From an uncultured Prevotella sp. (GTDB lineage Bacteria; Bacteroidota; Bacteroidia; Bacteroidales; Bacteroidaceae), in contig CALCHM010000159.1 in assembly GCA_937901345.1 (NCBI GenBank), forward strand, positions 1 to 17,417: a stretch of DNA of 17,417 nt, in the 5' to 3' direction. Shown piece by piece: positions 7,774 to 15,094 of the stretch (position 1 is the first letter of the stretch; each line of letters begins with the position of its first letter). The notes beneath the pieces were generated by a model that saw only the letters and a program-made list of their open reading frames with translations, was not told the origin of the DNA and did not search any database. Made by a program: the position numbers and the translations under genes.

Positions 7774-7840
7774 ATATTAACTAATTCAAATAGTTAATAT
7801 GTTTTTTTAGAGGTTTACTAATTCGCGAATTAGTTAATAC
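7774..7840. promoter_or_regulatory. Two adjacent operator-like palindromes
   Basis: Copy 1 (7774-7800) is ATATTAACTA-attcaaa-TAGTTAATAT, with perfect 10-bp arms. Copy 2 (7817-7840) holds the perfect 18-bp palindrome ACTAATTCGCGAATTAGT (7817-7834) followed by TAATA. Both share ACTAATTC and TAGTTAATA in the same order, spaced about 37-40 bp apart. This duplicated dyad resembles a dimeric-regulator operator, but no regulator gene lies in the window. Confidence 0.45.
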
Positions 7841-7843
7841 GTG

Positions 7844-8035
7844 ATGGGCTTTATCACGAAAACGCCTGCGGACAAGGCAAAAAAAATGTCACGCAAGTCG
7901 CCTAACTCGGCAACGCCTCGTTTCAAGGATGGTTCCCCTCTTCCCCAAACGCACTCAGTTGCTTCTATTTTTGAGTACATGTCTAACGTTTCACTCCTTT
8001 GGGAAATATACGAAAAGAGGCTGCGCCGTAAATGA
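7844..8035 (+). CDS. Doubtful small basic protein (63 aa)
   Basis: An open frame from ATG 7844 (an in-frame GTG is at 7841) to the stop at 8033-8035. The product is Lys/Arg-rich with a polar N-terminal half and a more hydrophobic segment, SIFEYMSNVSLLWEIYEKR, near its end. I do not recognise a family. For it: it begins 4 bp after the operator-like palindromes. Against it: every other protein gene here is on the minus strand, its stop falls inside the terminator hairpin of the TPR gene, and no promoter box or ribosome-binding site is evident. Confidence 0.25.
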   Translation: MGFITKTPADKAKKMSRKSPNSATPRFKDGSPLPQTHSVASIFEYMSNVSLLWEIYEKRLRRK

Positions 8036-8051
8036 ATTACGACACAGCCTC
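8013..8051 (-). terminator. Rho-independent terminator of the TPR gene
   Basis: GAGGCTG (8017-8023) pairs with CAGCCTC (8045-8051), and inner CGTAA pairs with TTACG. On the minus strand the stem is followed by TTTT (8016 down to 8013). It lies 31 bp beyond the stop of the 8082-9731 gene. Confidence 0.85.
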
Positions 8052-8081
8052 GTTAGAGTTATGTTATGATGTAAAGTGAAA

Positions 8082-9731
8082 TTACATCAACACTTCCATG
8101 ATCTGATTTGCTACACGGTTATTGGGGTTAACGATGATTACCGTTTCGAGGTACTTCATACACTCTTCGTCGTTGTTGGTCTTAAAGTGATACAACATGA
8201 GATACTGAGCGCAAATTTCCTTCTGACGGTTGAGCTTTTCGTTTTCGCCAATAAGTTCGAGAGCCTTTTCGTAGTACATCTTGGGCTTTTCTTCAGCAGC
8301 TGCAGGGTTGGTAATCCAAAGCTGTGCGCGATAATACCAAGGCAAATAGAAGAGCGATGCATCGTACTTTCCTTCATTTTCAGGAGCAGACATCTCGTTT
8401 GAGATGTTTTCGTAAATCTTGTCTGCTGCATTCTTGTATTGGTCGCGAAGTTCTACTTGTGTGCTGTCACACTTGTTACTTGCTGCCAAATAAAGGTTAG
8501 CAAGACCAAGATCGTCACCGAGACTCTTTTCCTTACCGATGAGACTCAAATACTTTTCGTAGTATTCAATACCTTCAGCAGCTTGACCGAGTTGACGGTA
8601 GAGGTCTGCTACAGCCTTGAAACCAGGTGCCTTTGTAGAGTCAATAGCGAGACCCTTCTTGTAGTATTCAACGGCTCCAACCTTGTTTTCGAGACTTTCT
8701 TCATACTTTGCTGCGTAGAGATAATCCAAGTAAGTATAGAGGCTGTCAGCGTATTCTTGGTTGGTTACGTATGCTGAAGAAACCATTGCACCGTCAATAT
8801 TGTCTCCATCAACGTCGCAGAAGAACTTGTATGCCTTGAGCACCTTTTCACGATTGCTATCGGGAGCGAGCTTTAAGTTGAGCGCAAGGTTACAGATTTC
8901 TTGACAATTCTTGATGAGTTCTGCCTTTTCTGCATTGTCTTTAGGCATCATCATCTGCACTGTGAAGAGAGAGTAGCAGTAACGTGTAGCTGCACGATAT
9001 TCAAGATTTTCCTTTGTCTTGGGTGCCTTTTCAAAGTAACTTTGATAGAACTTGTTGGCTTCTTTCAAGTCCTTGATGAGTTGTGCACCTTCTGACTTTT
9101 CTGCGTATTCGTAGTGAATGTCACCGAGTTCCTTGTCTGCCTGATAGTATGAAGGATCATACTTTTTTAGTGCTTCAAGTGCTTCAATTGCTACGAGTTG
9201 GTTCTGGTTCTTATAAATACGTGCTTTCAACTTGAGAGCAGCAATGTTACCTTCGTTTTTGCTGAGGAGTACGTCGCAGAAACGACCTGCGTTACCATAG
9301 TCACGACCCAACATTGCAGTTTCCATGCAGAACATAAGTACGTATTCTTCTGTAGCTGCAGGTGTTTCGTAAACCTTGTCTGAACACATCTTTGCAGGAC
9401 CGTAGTAACTGATGTCTGAAGTACTGTTTGTAACAAAATAGTGACCTACAGCAACAAGTGCTTCAGGTTTGCGCTGAATAGAGCGGAGCAAACGCTGAAG
9501 TGCGCGGTTTGCCTTTTCAGGTTCAGTGAACATGGTGCTCATGTATTCGTCGCATACGGCTTGATGCTTGGGATCAAGCGCGGGCACTTCGAACTGAAGT
9601 CCTTGGAACTTCTCAGACTGAGTAGTCGTTTCTTCTGTAGTTACGTCTGTAGTTTCCTGAGCGACAAGAGGAGTTGCGCAACCAAAAGCAAGAAGCGCAA
9701 ACATCGCAAAAGAATAAATTTTCTTGTTCAT
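8082..9731 (-). CDS. Exported tetratricopeptide-repeat protein
   Basis: A 549-residue protein with a clear N-terminal signal peptide (MNKK, a hydrophobic core, then PLVAQ, with cleavage likely near residue 25), placing it in the periplasm or outer-membrane envelope. A Cys at 18 does not sit in a good lipobox. The mature part is helical and carries TPR-like units, for example ADKELGDIHYEYAEK, NKVGAVEYYKKGLAIDSTKAPGFKAVADLYRQLGQAAEGIEYYEKYL and YYEKALELI, a fold used for protein-protein contacts. No catalytic motif is seen. It has a well-formed promoter with a roughly 70-nt leader and its own terminator, so it is probably monocistronic. The specific role is unknown; the family is widespread in Bacteroidales. 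Confidence 0.82.
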   Translation of the reverse strand: MNKKIYSFAMFALLAFGCATPLVAQETTDVTTEETTTQSEKFQGLQFEVPALDPKHQAVCDEYMSTMFTEPEKANRALQRLLRSIQRKPEALVAVGHYFVTNSTSDISYYGPAKMCSDKVYETPAATEEYVLMFCMETAMLGRDYGNAGRFCDVLLSKNEGNIAALKLKARIYKNQNQLVAIEALEALKKYDPSYYQADKELGDIHYEYAEKSEGAQLIKDLKEANKFYQSYFEKAPKTKENLEYRAATRYCYSLFTVQMMMPKDNAEKAELIKNCQEICNLALNLKLAPDSNREKVLKAYKFFCDVDGDNIDGAMVSSAYVTNQEYADSLYTYLDYLYAAKYEESLENKVGAVEYYKKGLAIDSTKAPGFKAVADLYRQLGQAAEGIEYYEKYLSLIGKEKSLGDDLGLANLYLAASNKCDSTQVELRDQYKNAADKIYENISNEMSAPENEGKYDASLFYLPWYYRAQLWITNPAAAEEKPKMYYEKALELIGENEKLNRQKEICAQYLMLYHFKTNNDEECMKYLETVIIVNPNNRVANQIMEVLM

Positions 9732-9807
9732 TGGAGTATGGTATTTTTATTTATTGTTATCATTTAGAGGGGTGTGTCTGAGTGAGAAATCCCCCGTTTA
9801 ATCTCTG

Positions 9808-9840
9808 CAAAAGTACGAATAAATAAATGAATGGTGCAAC
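9808..9840 (-). promoter_or_regulatory. Predicted Bacteroidetes-type promoter of the TPR gene
   Basis: On the minus strand TACTTTTGC (9815 down to 9807) is an exact TAnnTTTG -7 box, and TTG of GTTGCAC (9839 down to 9837) provides a -33 element 21 bp upstream. Transcription would start near 9800, about 70 nt before the ATG at 9731. This is the best protein-gene promoter in the window. Confidence 0.75.
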
Positions 9841-10045
9841 GTTTTACTATCAAAAAGATATTTATGTGGGGCAAAATAATAGACAGAATGCAATAGATTG
9901 GAGTGCAACTATTTGAAAATGATATTTCGAGGCGCTATTTTAGAGGGTATTTTGTGCGTTATGGAAGGTGTGCTTCTAACGTGTTTTATGTCTTCTTATT
10001 AGTGTTTCTTTGTTGGTCGGGAGTGTTGTTTTATGATGACTTAAA
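9841..10045. other. Intergenic stretch with no recognised feature
   Basis: Between the TPR gene promoter and the PorW-like gene terminator I see AT-rich sequence with no clear gene, repeat or RNA. A plus-strand open frame from 9903 runs through the terminator hairpin and into the end of the opposite-strand gene, so it is not credible. Confidence 0.5.
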
Positions 10046-10077
10046 AGGATGTGCCAAACGTTTTTTTGACACATCCT
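10043..10077 (-). terminator. Rho-independent terminator of the PorW/SprE-like gene
   Basis: AGGATGTG (10046-10053) pairs exactly with CACATCCT (10070-10077) around a loop containing CAAACGTTTTTTTG, which can extend the stem. On the minus strand TTTT follows. It lies 45 bp past the stop of the 10122-13016 gene. Confidence 0.85.
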
Positions 10078-10121
10078 CTTTCTATTGTGCTTTACTGCTA
10101 ATAGAGAATAGTTCTTTTGTT

Positions 10122-13016
10122 TTAATACCATTCTCCACCATCATCTTCTAAATAATCCTCGGATTGAGTTTTATCTTTTTGTTTTTCCATGCGCTCTAGT
10201 TCTTCGGGAGTGAGTTCGTCTTCATAGCGCTGGAGGGGTTCTTCTTCCTTCTGTAGTAACTCAGGATTGAGTTCAAGCGGTTGGAAGTTTTCGTCGTAGA
10301 ACTGCTGATAGTCATCATAACTATACGTTGTGCCTAACAAGTTGATGTTCGCCTCTGCGATAAGGAAGGTTCGTGCATGTTGTAACTGCTTGGTGAGTTC
10401 CTGCGAGAGGGTGATGCGCTGGGCATAGGCATGAGCGTCATCGTAGGAGGTGAAACCGCCAATAATGAACTGTGTCAATGCTTTTCCGCGTTGCTGGGTG
10501 ATACTCAGTTTGCGCGAAAGGAACACGGTGAAGTTGAAGTGCGCAACGTTGTATAGCAGACGGTTTGCATCGAGCGAGTCTGTGGGGTAGGCAATGAGGA
10601 AGCAGAAGGGTGTTTCGCGGTCGGCAAGGAGTTGCTGTCCTTCGGTGATATTTGCCGCCTGCTCTTCGGTGCGCTGTGTGCGCATGGACCAAAGCGAACC
10701 AATATCTAATGCGCCTCCTTCAATCGTACGTCCACTTTCGAGTCCGTTAATCATCATTCCCGCCATTGCGCTCACATCGCTTTCGGGGAAATCCTTAATG
10801 AGTTCGCGCAAATCTTGAATGAGCGTATCAACGGGAGACGTAGCGATGCGACTCAAAATGTCTACGAAGATGAATTTGGGACGATTGGCGCCTTTGGGGA
10901 ATTTCTCACTCGCATAGGCCTCGTTTGCCCATACGGTTGCGTTGTCGCGATTACGATAGGCAAGATAGGTTTCTCGATAAAGTGAGTCTTCAATCTCTTT
11001 GCCGAAACGCGCGAGATATTCAAAATCGGGCGCAGTGATGAGTTTCGTAATGTCGCTATCGGGGTAGTAATTGGCGAGCAGATCGCGGAATTCAGCCGCT
11101 CGCTCGGTGCGTCCCCATCGTGAGTAGAGCAGGAAGAGTTGGTAATACACGTCTTCCATCTTCTCAAACTTGGGATAGTCAGAGTAGAGGCGTGTGAAAG
11201 TGCGCTCAGCAAGAGGAAAATCTTCCAAGCGGTCTTTTTCAATGAGTGCTGCTTCGTAGAGTGATTCTTGAATGATAGCGTGTGCCGCAGCTTTCTGCTC
11301 ATCGGTGAAGGGAATTTGTGCGAGATAGTAGGCGCGCTTGTGCGGATCTTCTGTCTCTGAAAGTTCGGTTTCTTCCGTTATGGAGTCGGTGGCGAGGGAG
11401 TCCGTCGCAATGCTGTCGGCATTTGCTTCATCGGCAGTTTCATCGCTTTCGGCAAATTCTACAACGGTGCGATTGCTACGGCGCCAATGGTCTTCTAACT
11501 TGCGGTTGCCCCAAGCGCGCTTAAAGGCCTGCTTACCTTGGGTTACGGCTGTCGTGTTGTAGAAGTACCATGACTTATCTGCGCTCGTTTGCTGTTTGGG
11601 GCGCTCCTGTTCGGAAGGTGCTTGTCCGCTTTCTTGCAGACGTGCATTTGCTGCTGAATCGGCGGCGAGTTCGCGTTCCTCTTTCTCCTTTTGTTTGAGC
11701 GCTTCGATAACGCGGTCAATGGCTTCGTTGCGCTCTTCTTCGGGAGCGACGGATAGGTAGAGCAAACTATCTTGCAGATGGATTGCTGAGGTGAAGGGCA
11801 CTAGGGCGTCGAGCACGGTAGAACGGTGTTTGATTTCCTCATATTTGTCGTGCTCTTTATCTAAAGCGCCTATGGCTTCGCTATAGCAAGTTTGTGCCAA
11901 GTCATAACGTCCTTGGTCCCAATAAAGTTCGGCAAGTCGGAGCACGAGGATACCCTTTTCGATGCCGTTACGCGTGGATTTCTCACGTCCTTTTTCGTAG
12001 GCGATGATAGCGTTAACCGTGTCGCGCTGTGCAAGGTGGATGTTGCCCATCGCGTAATAGATTTGGTCAAGATAGTCCTTGTTCTTGTCTTCCGATGCCA
12101 TGCTTTTCAGACGTTTCACCATCTTTTGCGTTTCCGCACCTCCACTCATCACTTCTGTCTCGCGTATGCGGGCATTGAAGGTCAATTCATAGGGGGGATT
12201 CTTGCGGATGCACGACTGATAGGCCTTGAATGCCTCAGCCTTTTTGCCCTGATGCTGCATGATTTGCCCAATCAAGAAGTGAAGGCGTGCCTTCTGCAAA
12301 CTTCCCGACACCTCTTTCACCGCCTTCTGTAAGTAGGGGAGTGCGTCATCAAAGCGCTCTTGACGCAGCAGTAGGTTCGCCTCGCTCAGGTTGGCAATTT
12401 TGCGCACATGGGGCGTGATGCTATCGCGCTTCATGCGACTCACCACTTCCTCTGCGTCGTAATACCATTCCAACTCGGTGTAACAACGGATGAGGTAAGC
12501 GCGTGCTTCGTTGGCAATGGTGGGTTGTGTAGCATAGTGGCGGGTGATGTAGGAGAAGGTTGAGGCTGCTTCCAGAAAGTCACCCTTCTGAAATTGTGCT
12601 TCGCCCATCAGCATCCACGCATGTTTGAGGAAAGGGTTAAACTCCTTTTGCGCCAAATAGGCTTTCATCTTAGGCGATTGGCGCTTGCTACCTTCCACTT
12701 TAGGGCGACGCGTAATGGAGTGCAACTGAATGGCCTTCTGACACTTGGTGATGGTGGTTTCAAAATTTCCACTGCCCGTTGTGCGACTTTTTTCGCTACC
12801 CACAAGAAAGACGGGTAGCAACTCCGTGTAGTTGTCCTTATGCCCCTTTTCTTTGGCATACATACCTTCCTTGTAGGCGGTGTGCCCGTTGTAGTAGGTG
12901 TTGTAACGTGCGGTGAAGGCGTGCCACATACGTGTTGGTGCCGTATTCTTCTTCGTAGAACACGACAATGCGGTAAATAGCATTACCAGTAGCAGTATGG
13001 GGAAGAACTTCTTCAC
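10122..13016 (-). CDS. PorW/SprE-like TPR outer-membrane lipoprotein
   Basis: A 964-residue lipoprotein: signal peptide with Cys19 in TALSC, then STKKNT and the family-typical RMWHAFTARYNTYYNGHTAYKEG. Helical TPR repeats occupy about 125-400. A charged low-complexity linker surrounds the signature WYFYNTTAVTQGKQAFKRAW continuing to LEDHWRRSN (about 480-515), which I recognise from SprE/PorW. Further TPR-like helices follow, then a domain with FNFTVF and QFIIGGFTSYDDAHAYA, and a very acidic C-terminus. SprE (Flavobacterium) and PorW (Porphyromonas) are needed for type IX secretion, but homologs also occur in Bacteroidetes without obvious T9SS, so the role is inferred. The start is GTG: no ATG is available and an in-frame TAA lies seven codons upstream. 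Confidence 0.82.
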   Translation of the reverse strand: MKKFFPILLLVMLFTALSCSTKKNTAPTRMWHAFTARYNTYYNGHTAYKEGMYAKEKGHKDNYTELLPVFLVGSEKSRTTGSGNFETTITKCQKAIQLHSITRRPKVEGSKRQSPKMKAYLAQKEFNPFLKHAWMLMGEAQFQKGDFLEAASTFSYITRHYATQPTIANEARAYLIRCYTELEWYYDAEEVVSRMKRDSITPHVRKIANLSEANLLLRQERFDDALPYLQKAVKEVSGSLQKARLHFLIGQIMQHQGKKAEAFKAYQSCIRKNPPYELTFNARIRETEVMSGGAETQKMVKRLKSMASEDKNKDYLDQIYYAMGNIHLAQRDTVNAIIAYEKGREKSTRNGIEKGILVLRLAELYWDQGRYDLAQTCYSEAIGALDKEHDKYEEIKHRSTVLDALVPFTSAIHLQDSLLYLSVAPEEERNEAIDRVIEALKQKEKEERELAADSAANARLQESGQAPSEQERPKQQTSADKSWYFYNTTAVTQGKQAFKRAWGNRKLEDHWRRSNRTVVEFAESDETADEANADSIATDSLATDSITEETELSETEDPHKRAYYLAQIPFTDEQKAAAHAIIQESLYEAALIEKDRLEDFPLAERTFTRLYSDYPKFEKMEDVYYQLFLLYSRWGRTERAAEFRDLLANYYPDSDITKLITAPDFEYLARFGKEIEDSLYRETYLAYRNRDNATVWANEAYASEKFPKGANRPKFIFVDILSRIATSPVDTLIQDLRELIKDFPESDVSAMAGMMINGLESGRTIEGGALDIGSLWSMRTQRTEEQAANITEGQQLLADRETPFCFLIAYPTDSLDANRLLYNVAHFNFTVFLSRKLSITQQRGKALTQFIIGGFTSYDDAHAYAQRITLSQELTKQLQHARTFLIAEANINLLGTTYSYDDYQQFYDENFQPLELNPELLQKEEEPLQRYEDELTPEELERMEKQKDKTQSEDYLEDDGGEWY

Positions 13017-13069
13017 GTTAAAAAGGATTCTTGTTTAGGGGAGGCTGGTGGGGACTGGTGATGTCGGAG

Positions 13070-13101
13070 AAAAATGCAAACGGGGCATAAATCCAGTTTG
13101 C
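13070..13101 (-). terminator. Probable terminator or attenuator between array B and the PorW-like gene
   Basis: On the minus strand GCAAAC (13101 down) pairs with GTTTGC (to 13076), the stem continuing as GG/CC after a mismatch, and five Ts follow (13074-13070). It lies about 270 bp after the stop of the 142-aa gene and 54 bp before the PorW-like GTG. It may end the aroA transcript after array B, or act as a leader attenuator for the downstream gene. Confidence 0.6.
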
Positions 13102-13287
13102 GGGAACCTATTTTGAATTGTGGAGGGGCGTTTCTGGTTGTCAGGGAGGCATTTTAACTTGAAAAAACGTCCCGCAGATTGCCAGGGAGATATTTTGACT
13201 TGAAAAAACGTCTCGCAGGTTGTCGGGGAGGCATCTTGACTTGAAAAAACGTCCCGCAGGTTGTCGGGGACTAATTTCGAACTTGGA
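13095..13287. repeat. 41-bp tandem repeat array B (about 4.5 units)
   Basis: Units start at 13095 (degenerate), 13136, 13177, 13218 and 13259 (partial), exactly 41 bp apart. The consensus pieces are GGTTGTCGGGGAGGCAT, then CTTGACTTGAAAAAACGT, then CCCGCA. GTCCCG and CGGGGAC, split across the unit junction, form a small dyad. The period equals that of array A, and both share TTGTCGGG. Open frames across it on the minus strand are repeat-derived and not credible genes. Confidence 0.92.
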
Positions 13288-13370
13288 TGGGGTGGACGAA
13301 CTTTCTGAAGGTACCTCGCGCGTCATTATTATGTTTGTCGTCAACCGTATGCGTCTCTTCTTTACTTGAT

Positions 13371-13799
13371 TTACGAGTGCATTCTGCGCTCTCCGATGAT
13401 GAGAAACACCTCGTCCTTGATTGGGTCGGGGAGTTCGATGTGGCGAAGTTGGAGCGATCGCACCCATCCTGCTACTTCATCGTTGCGCATGGTGTAGAGG
13501 ATTTCTTGAAATTCTTCTACTTCTTCAGCGGTATATTCGTCCGAACGGCGCGTACGGAAACGGTCGAGTTCCTCATCTTCATAATACTCCACGTCTTTAC
13601 TTACTGCTGCCAACAGACTGTCCTTTTCGCACGTTTCGTGTTGTCCGCAACATTCCTCTTCTTCTTCGGGTTCCGGTTGAGCGGAGGTTTCTGTAACGAC
13701 ACCTTCCTGGGGAGAAGGTGCTTGCTCATCGGTGCGCAAGAAACGGGCTGCAACGGCAACGAGGATGATGATGGCAAGAAAAATAACGAGGTAAGTCAT
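13371..13799 (-). CDS. Small membrane-anchored protein with a CCGQHETC motif
   Basis: A 142-residue protein: one hydrophobic N-terminal segment (about 3-19), an acidic Pro/Glu-rich linker (23-49), then CCGQHETCEKDSLLAA (50-65) and an acidic helical domain with DEELDRF, EEFQEILYTM, GWVRSLQL, LPDPIKDEVFLI and GERR. I recognise this as a conserved Bacteroidales family that databases sometimes label phospholipase, apparently because the Cys/His stretch resembles the phospholipase A2 site. The protein is too short and lacks the rest of that fold, so I make no enzymatic claim; the Cys/His cluster could bind metal or form disulfides. It lies 43 bp after aroA, probably in one transcript with it. Confidence 0.75.
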   Translation of the reverse strand: MTYLVIFLAIIILVAVAARFLRTDEQAPSPQEGVVTETSAQPEPEEEEECCGQHETCEKDSLLAAVSKDVEYYEDEELDRFRTRRSDEYTAEEVEEFQEILYTMRNDEVAGWVRSLQLRHIELPDPIKDEVFLIIGERRMHS

Positions 13800-13804
13800 T
13801 GTGT

Positions 13805-13835
13805 GAGGTTATAAGGTGTTGAGGTAATAGGTTAT
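13805..13835. repeat. Degenerate octamer repeat between aroA and the 142-aa gene
   Basis: GAGGTTAT AAGGTGTT GAGGTAAT AGGTTATG occurs at 8-bp spacing on the plus strand, starting 6 bp upstream of the 142-aa gene's ATG. It resembles the GAGGTTCT octamers placed just upstream of prmA. Function unknown. Confidence 0.45.
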
Positions 13836-13842
13836 GAGTGGT

Positions 13843-15057
13843 TTAAAGAGATTCCAGATGCTGCCAAAATGAAGGGTAAGACTTGCTCACCACTTCGGGA
13901 TGGTTGATTCTGAGCAGCGGATAGCGCAGGGCGCAAGGTGCAAAGGCCATCGCCATGCGGTGATCGTCGTAGGTGTCGATGCTAATGAATGCGTTGGGTG
14001 GAAGTACTGTCGCACCAAATTCTTTACAGAAGAGTTCGCTATCGTTTGCCGCTTCAATGCAGATGCCCATCTTTTGGAGTTCTGTGCGTAGGGCCGCGAT
14101 GCGGTCGGTCTCCTTAATCTTCAGGGTTTGCAATCCTGTGAAATGGAAGGGTTGGCGTAGTATAGCGCAGGTAACAACGAGCGTCTGTGCTAAGTCGGGT
14201 TGTTCAGCAAGGTCGAGTTCGAGCATTTCGGGGGCATCCACTTTCCGCTTGGTGAGCACCACACCGTCCGCCGTGAATGCCGTATGCACACCCAAGGGCG
14301 TGAAGAATTCGCGAATGAGGGAGTCGCCCTGCAAACTGTTTTCGAAGAGATAGGGAAGCACGATGCGTGCCTCGGGATCGGGACTCAAGGCTACGAGTTC
14401 GTACCAGTAAGATGCTGCGCTCCAATCGCTCTCCACGCGAAACTCCTTTAGCGGTCGGTAAGGCTGAGGCGCTACGCAGATGGTGGCATCGTCAACCCAT
14501 TCCACAACCGCTCCGAATTGGCGCATGAGCGCGATGGTCATGTCGATGTAAGGACGTGAGAGAATGGTGCCTTCAAGGTGTAACTGCAGTCCTTCTCGCA
14601 ATGTTGGGCCCACCATCAACAGGGCGGAGATATATTGCGAACTCACATCCGCGGGGAGCGAGATGGCGCCACCCTTTAGTGAACTTCCCGTAATGCGCAG
14701 TGGGGGAAAACCTTCCTCCTCCGTGTAAGCCACCTGTGCCCCGAGTAGGCGCAAAGCGTTGACTAAAACCCCAATGGGGCGCTGGCGCATGCGCGCTGTT
14801 CCGGTGAGAATGCGTGTGCCGGGAAGGGTAGAAAAATAGGCGGCAGAGAAGCGCATGGCTGTGCCGGCCGCCATGATGTCAATGACATTGTCCTCGCTTT
14901 GCATGGCACGAACCAGCACACGCGTATCGTCACAATCAGAGAGATTCTCCAATTGCGTTTGCCTTCCTGAGAGTGCTGCTATAATCAGCGCACGGTTGCA
15001 AATGCTCTTTGAGGAAGGCAGCGTGATGGTTGCTTGAAGCGTGGCGGGGATGTGCAT
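13843..15057 (-). CDS. aroA: 3-phosphoshikimate 1-carboxyvinyltransferase (EPSP synthase)
   Basis: Sixth step of the shikimate pathway: joins phosphoenolpyruvate to shikimate-3-phosphate on the way to chorismate. The 404 residues are a little shorter than the E. coli enzyme (427). Recognised sites: LPSSKSICNRAL (13-24, with Lys17), AAGTAMRF (63-70), RPIGVLVNALRLLGA (93-107), SSQYISALLM (139-148), AEQPDLAQT (284-292) with Asp288 as the likely catalytic-base equivalent, KETDRIAALR (315-324), DDHRMAMAF (364-372) and a C-terminal SKSYPSFW (391-398). The position equivalent to E. coli Pro101 is Phe (AMRF instead of AMRP). Start: ATG 15057. It follows the epimerase-like gene by 92 bp and precedes the 142-aa gene by 43 bp. 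Confidence 0.95.
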   Translation of the reverse strand: MHIPATLQATITLPSSKSICNRALIIAALSGRQTQLENLSDCDDTRVLVRAMQSEDNVIDIMAAGTAMRFSAAYFSTLPGTRILTGTARMRQRPIGVLVNALRLLGAQVAYTEEEGFPPLRITGSSLKGGAISLPADVSSQYISALLMVGPTLREGLQLHLEGTILSRPYIDMTIALMRQFGAVVEWVDDATICVAPQPYRPLKEFRVESDWSAASYWYELVALSPDPEARIVLPYLFENSLQGDSLIREFFTPLGVHTAFTADGVVLTKRKVDAPEMLELDLAEQPDLAQTLVVTCAILRQPFHFTGLQTLKIKETDRIAALRTELQKMGICIEAANDSELFCKEFGATVLPPNAFISIDTYDDHRMAMAFAPCALRYPLLRINHPEVVSKSYPSFWQHLESL

Positions 15058-15094
15058 GATGTACGATGACTTTTGCTTATAGTTACAATATATT

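Larger units (their letters stand above)
7310..8016. other. Long palindrome-rich intergenic region
   Basis: About 700 bp between the transporter promoter and the terminator of the TPR gene contain no convincing gene apart from a doubtful 63-codon plus-strand ORF. The AT-rich left part (7310-7530) shows nothing recognisable. From 7540 onward the sequence is dense with perfect inverted repeats, listed separately. No tRNA, IS end or CRISPR repeat is seen. Confidence 0.6.

Noticed and set aside
7774..7800. Chromosome dimer-resolution (dif-like) site
   Set aside because: The 10-7-10 dyad only loosely resembles the 11-6-11 XerC/XerD layout, I could not match the arm sequence to a known site, and the adjacent second copy argues for an operator pair instead.
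8082..9731. Lipoprotein status of the 549-aa TPR protein from Cys18
   Set aside because: The residues before Cys18 (AFG) do not make a good lipobox, while a standard signal-peptidase site follows near residue 25.
9903..10151. Plus-strand 82-codon frame
   Set aside because: It runs through the terminator hairpin at 10043-10077 and into the opposite-strand gene end, with no promoter or family resemblance.
13141..13467. Minus-strand 108-codon open frame across array B
   Set aside because: Repeat-derived, and it overlaps the well-supported 142-aa gene in another frame.
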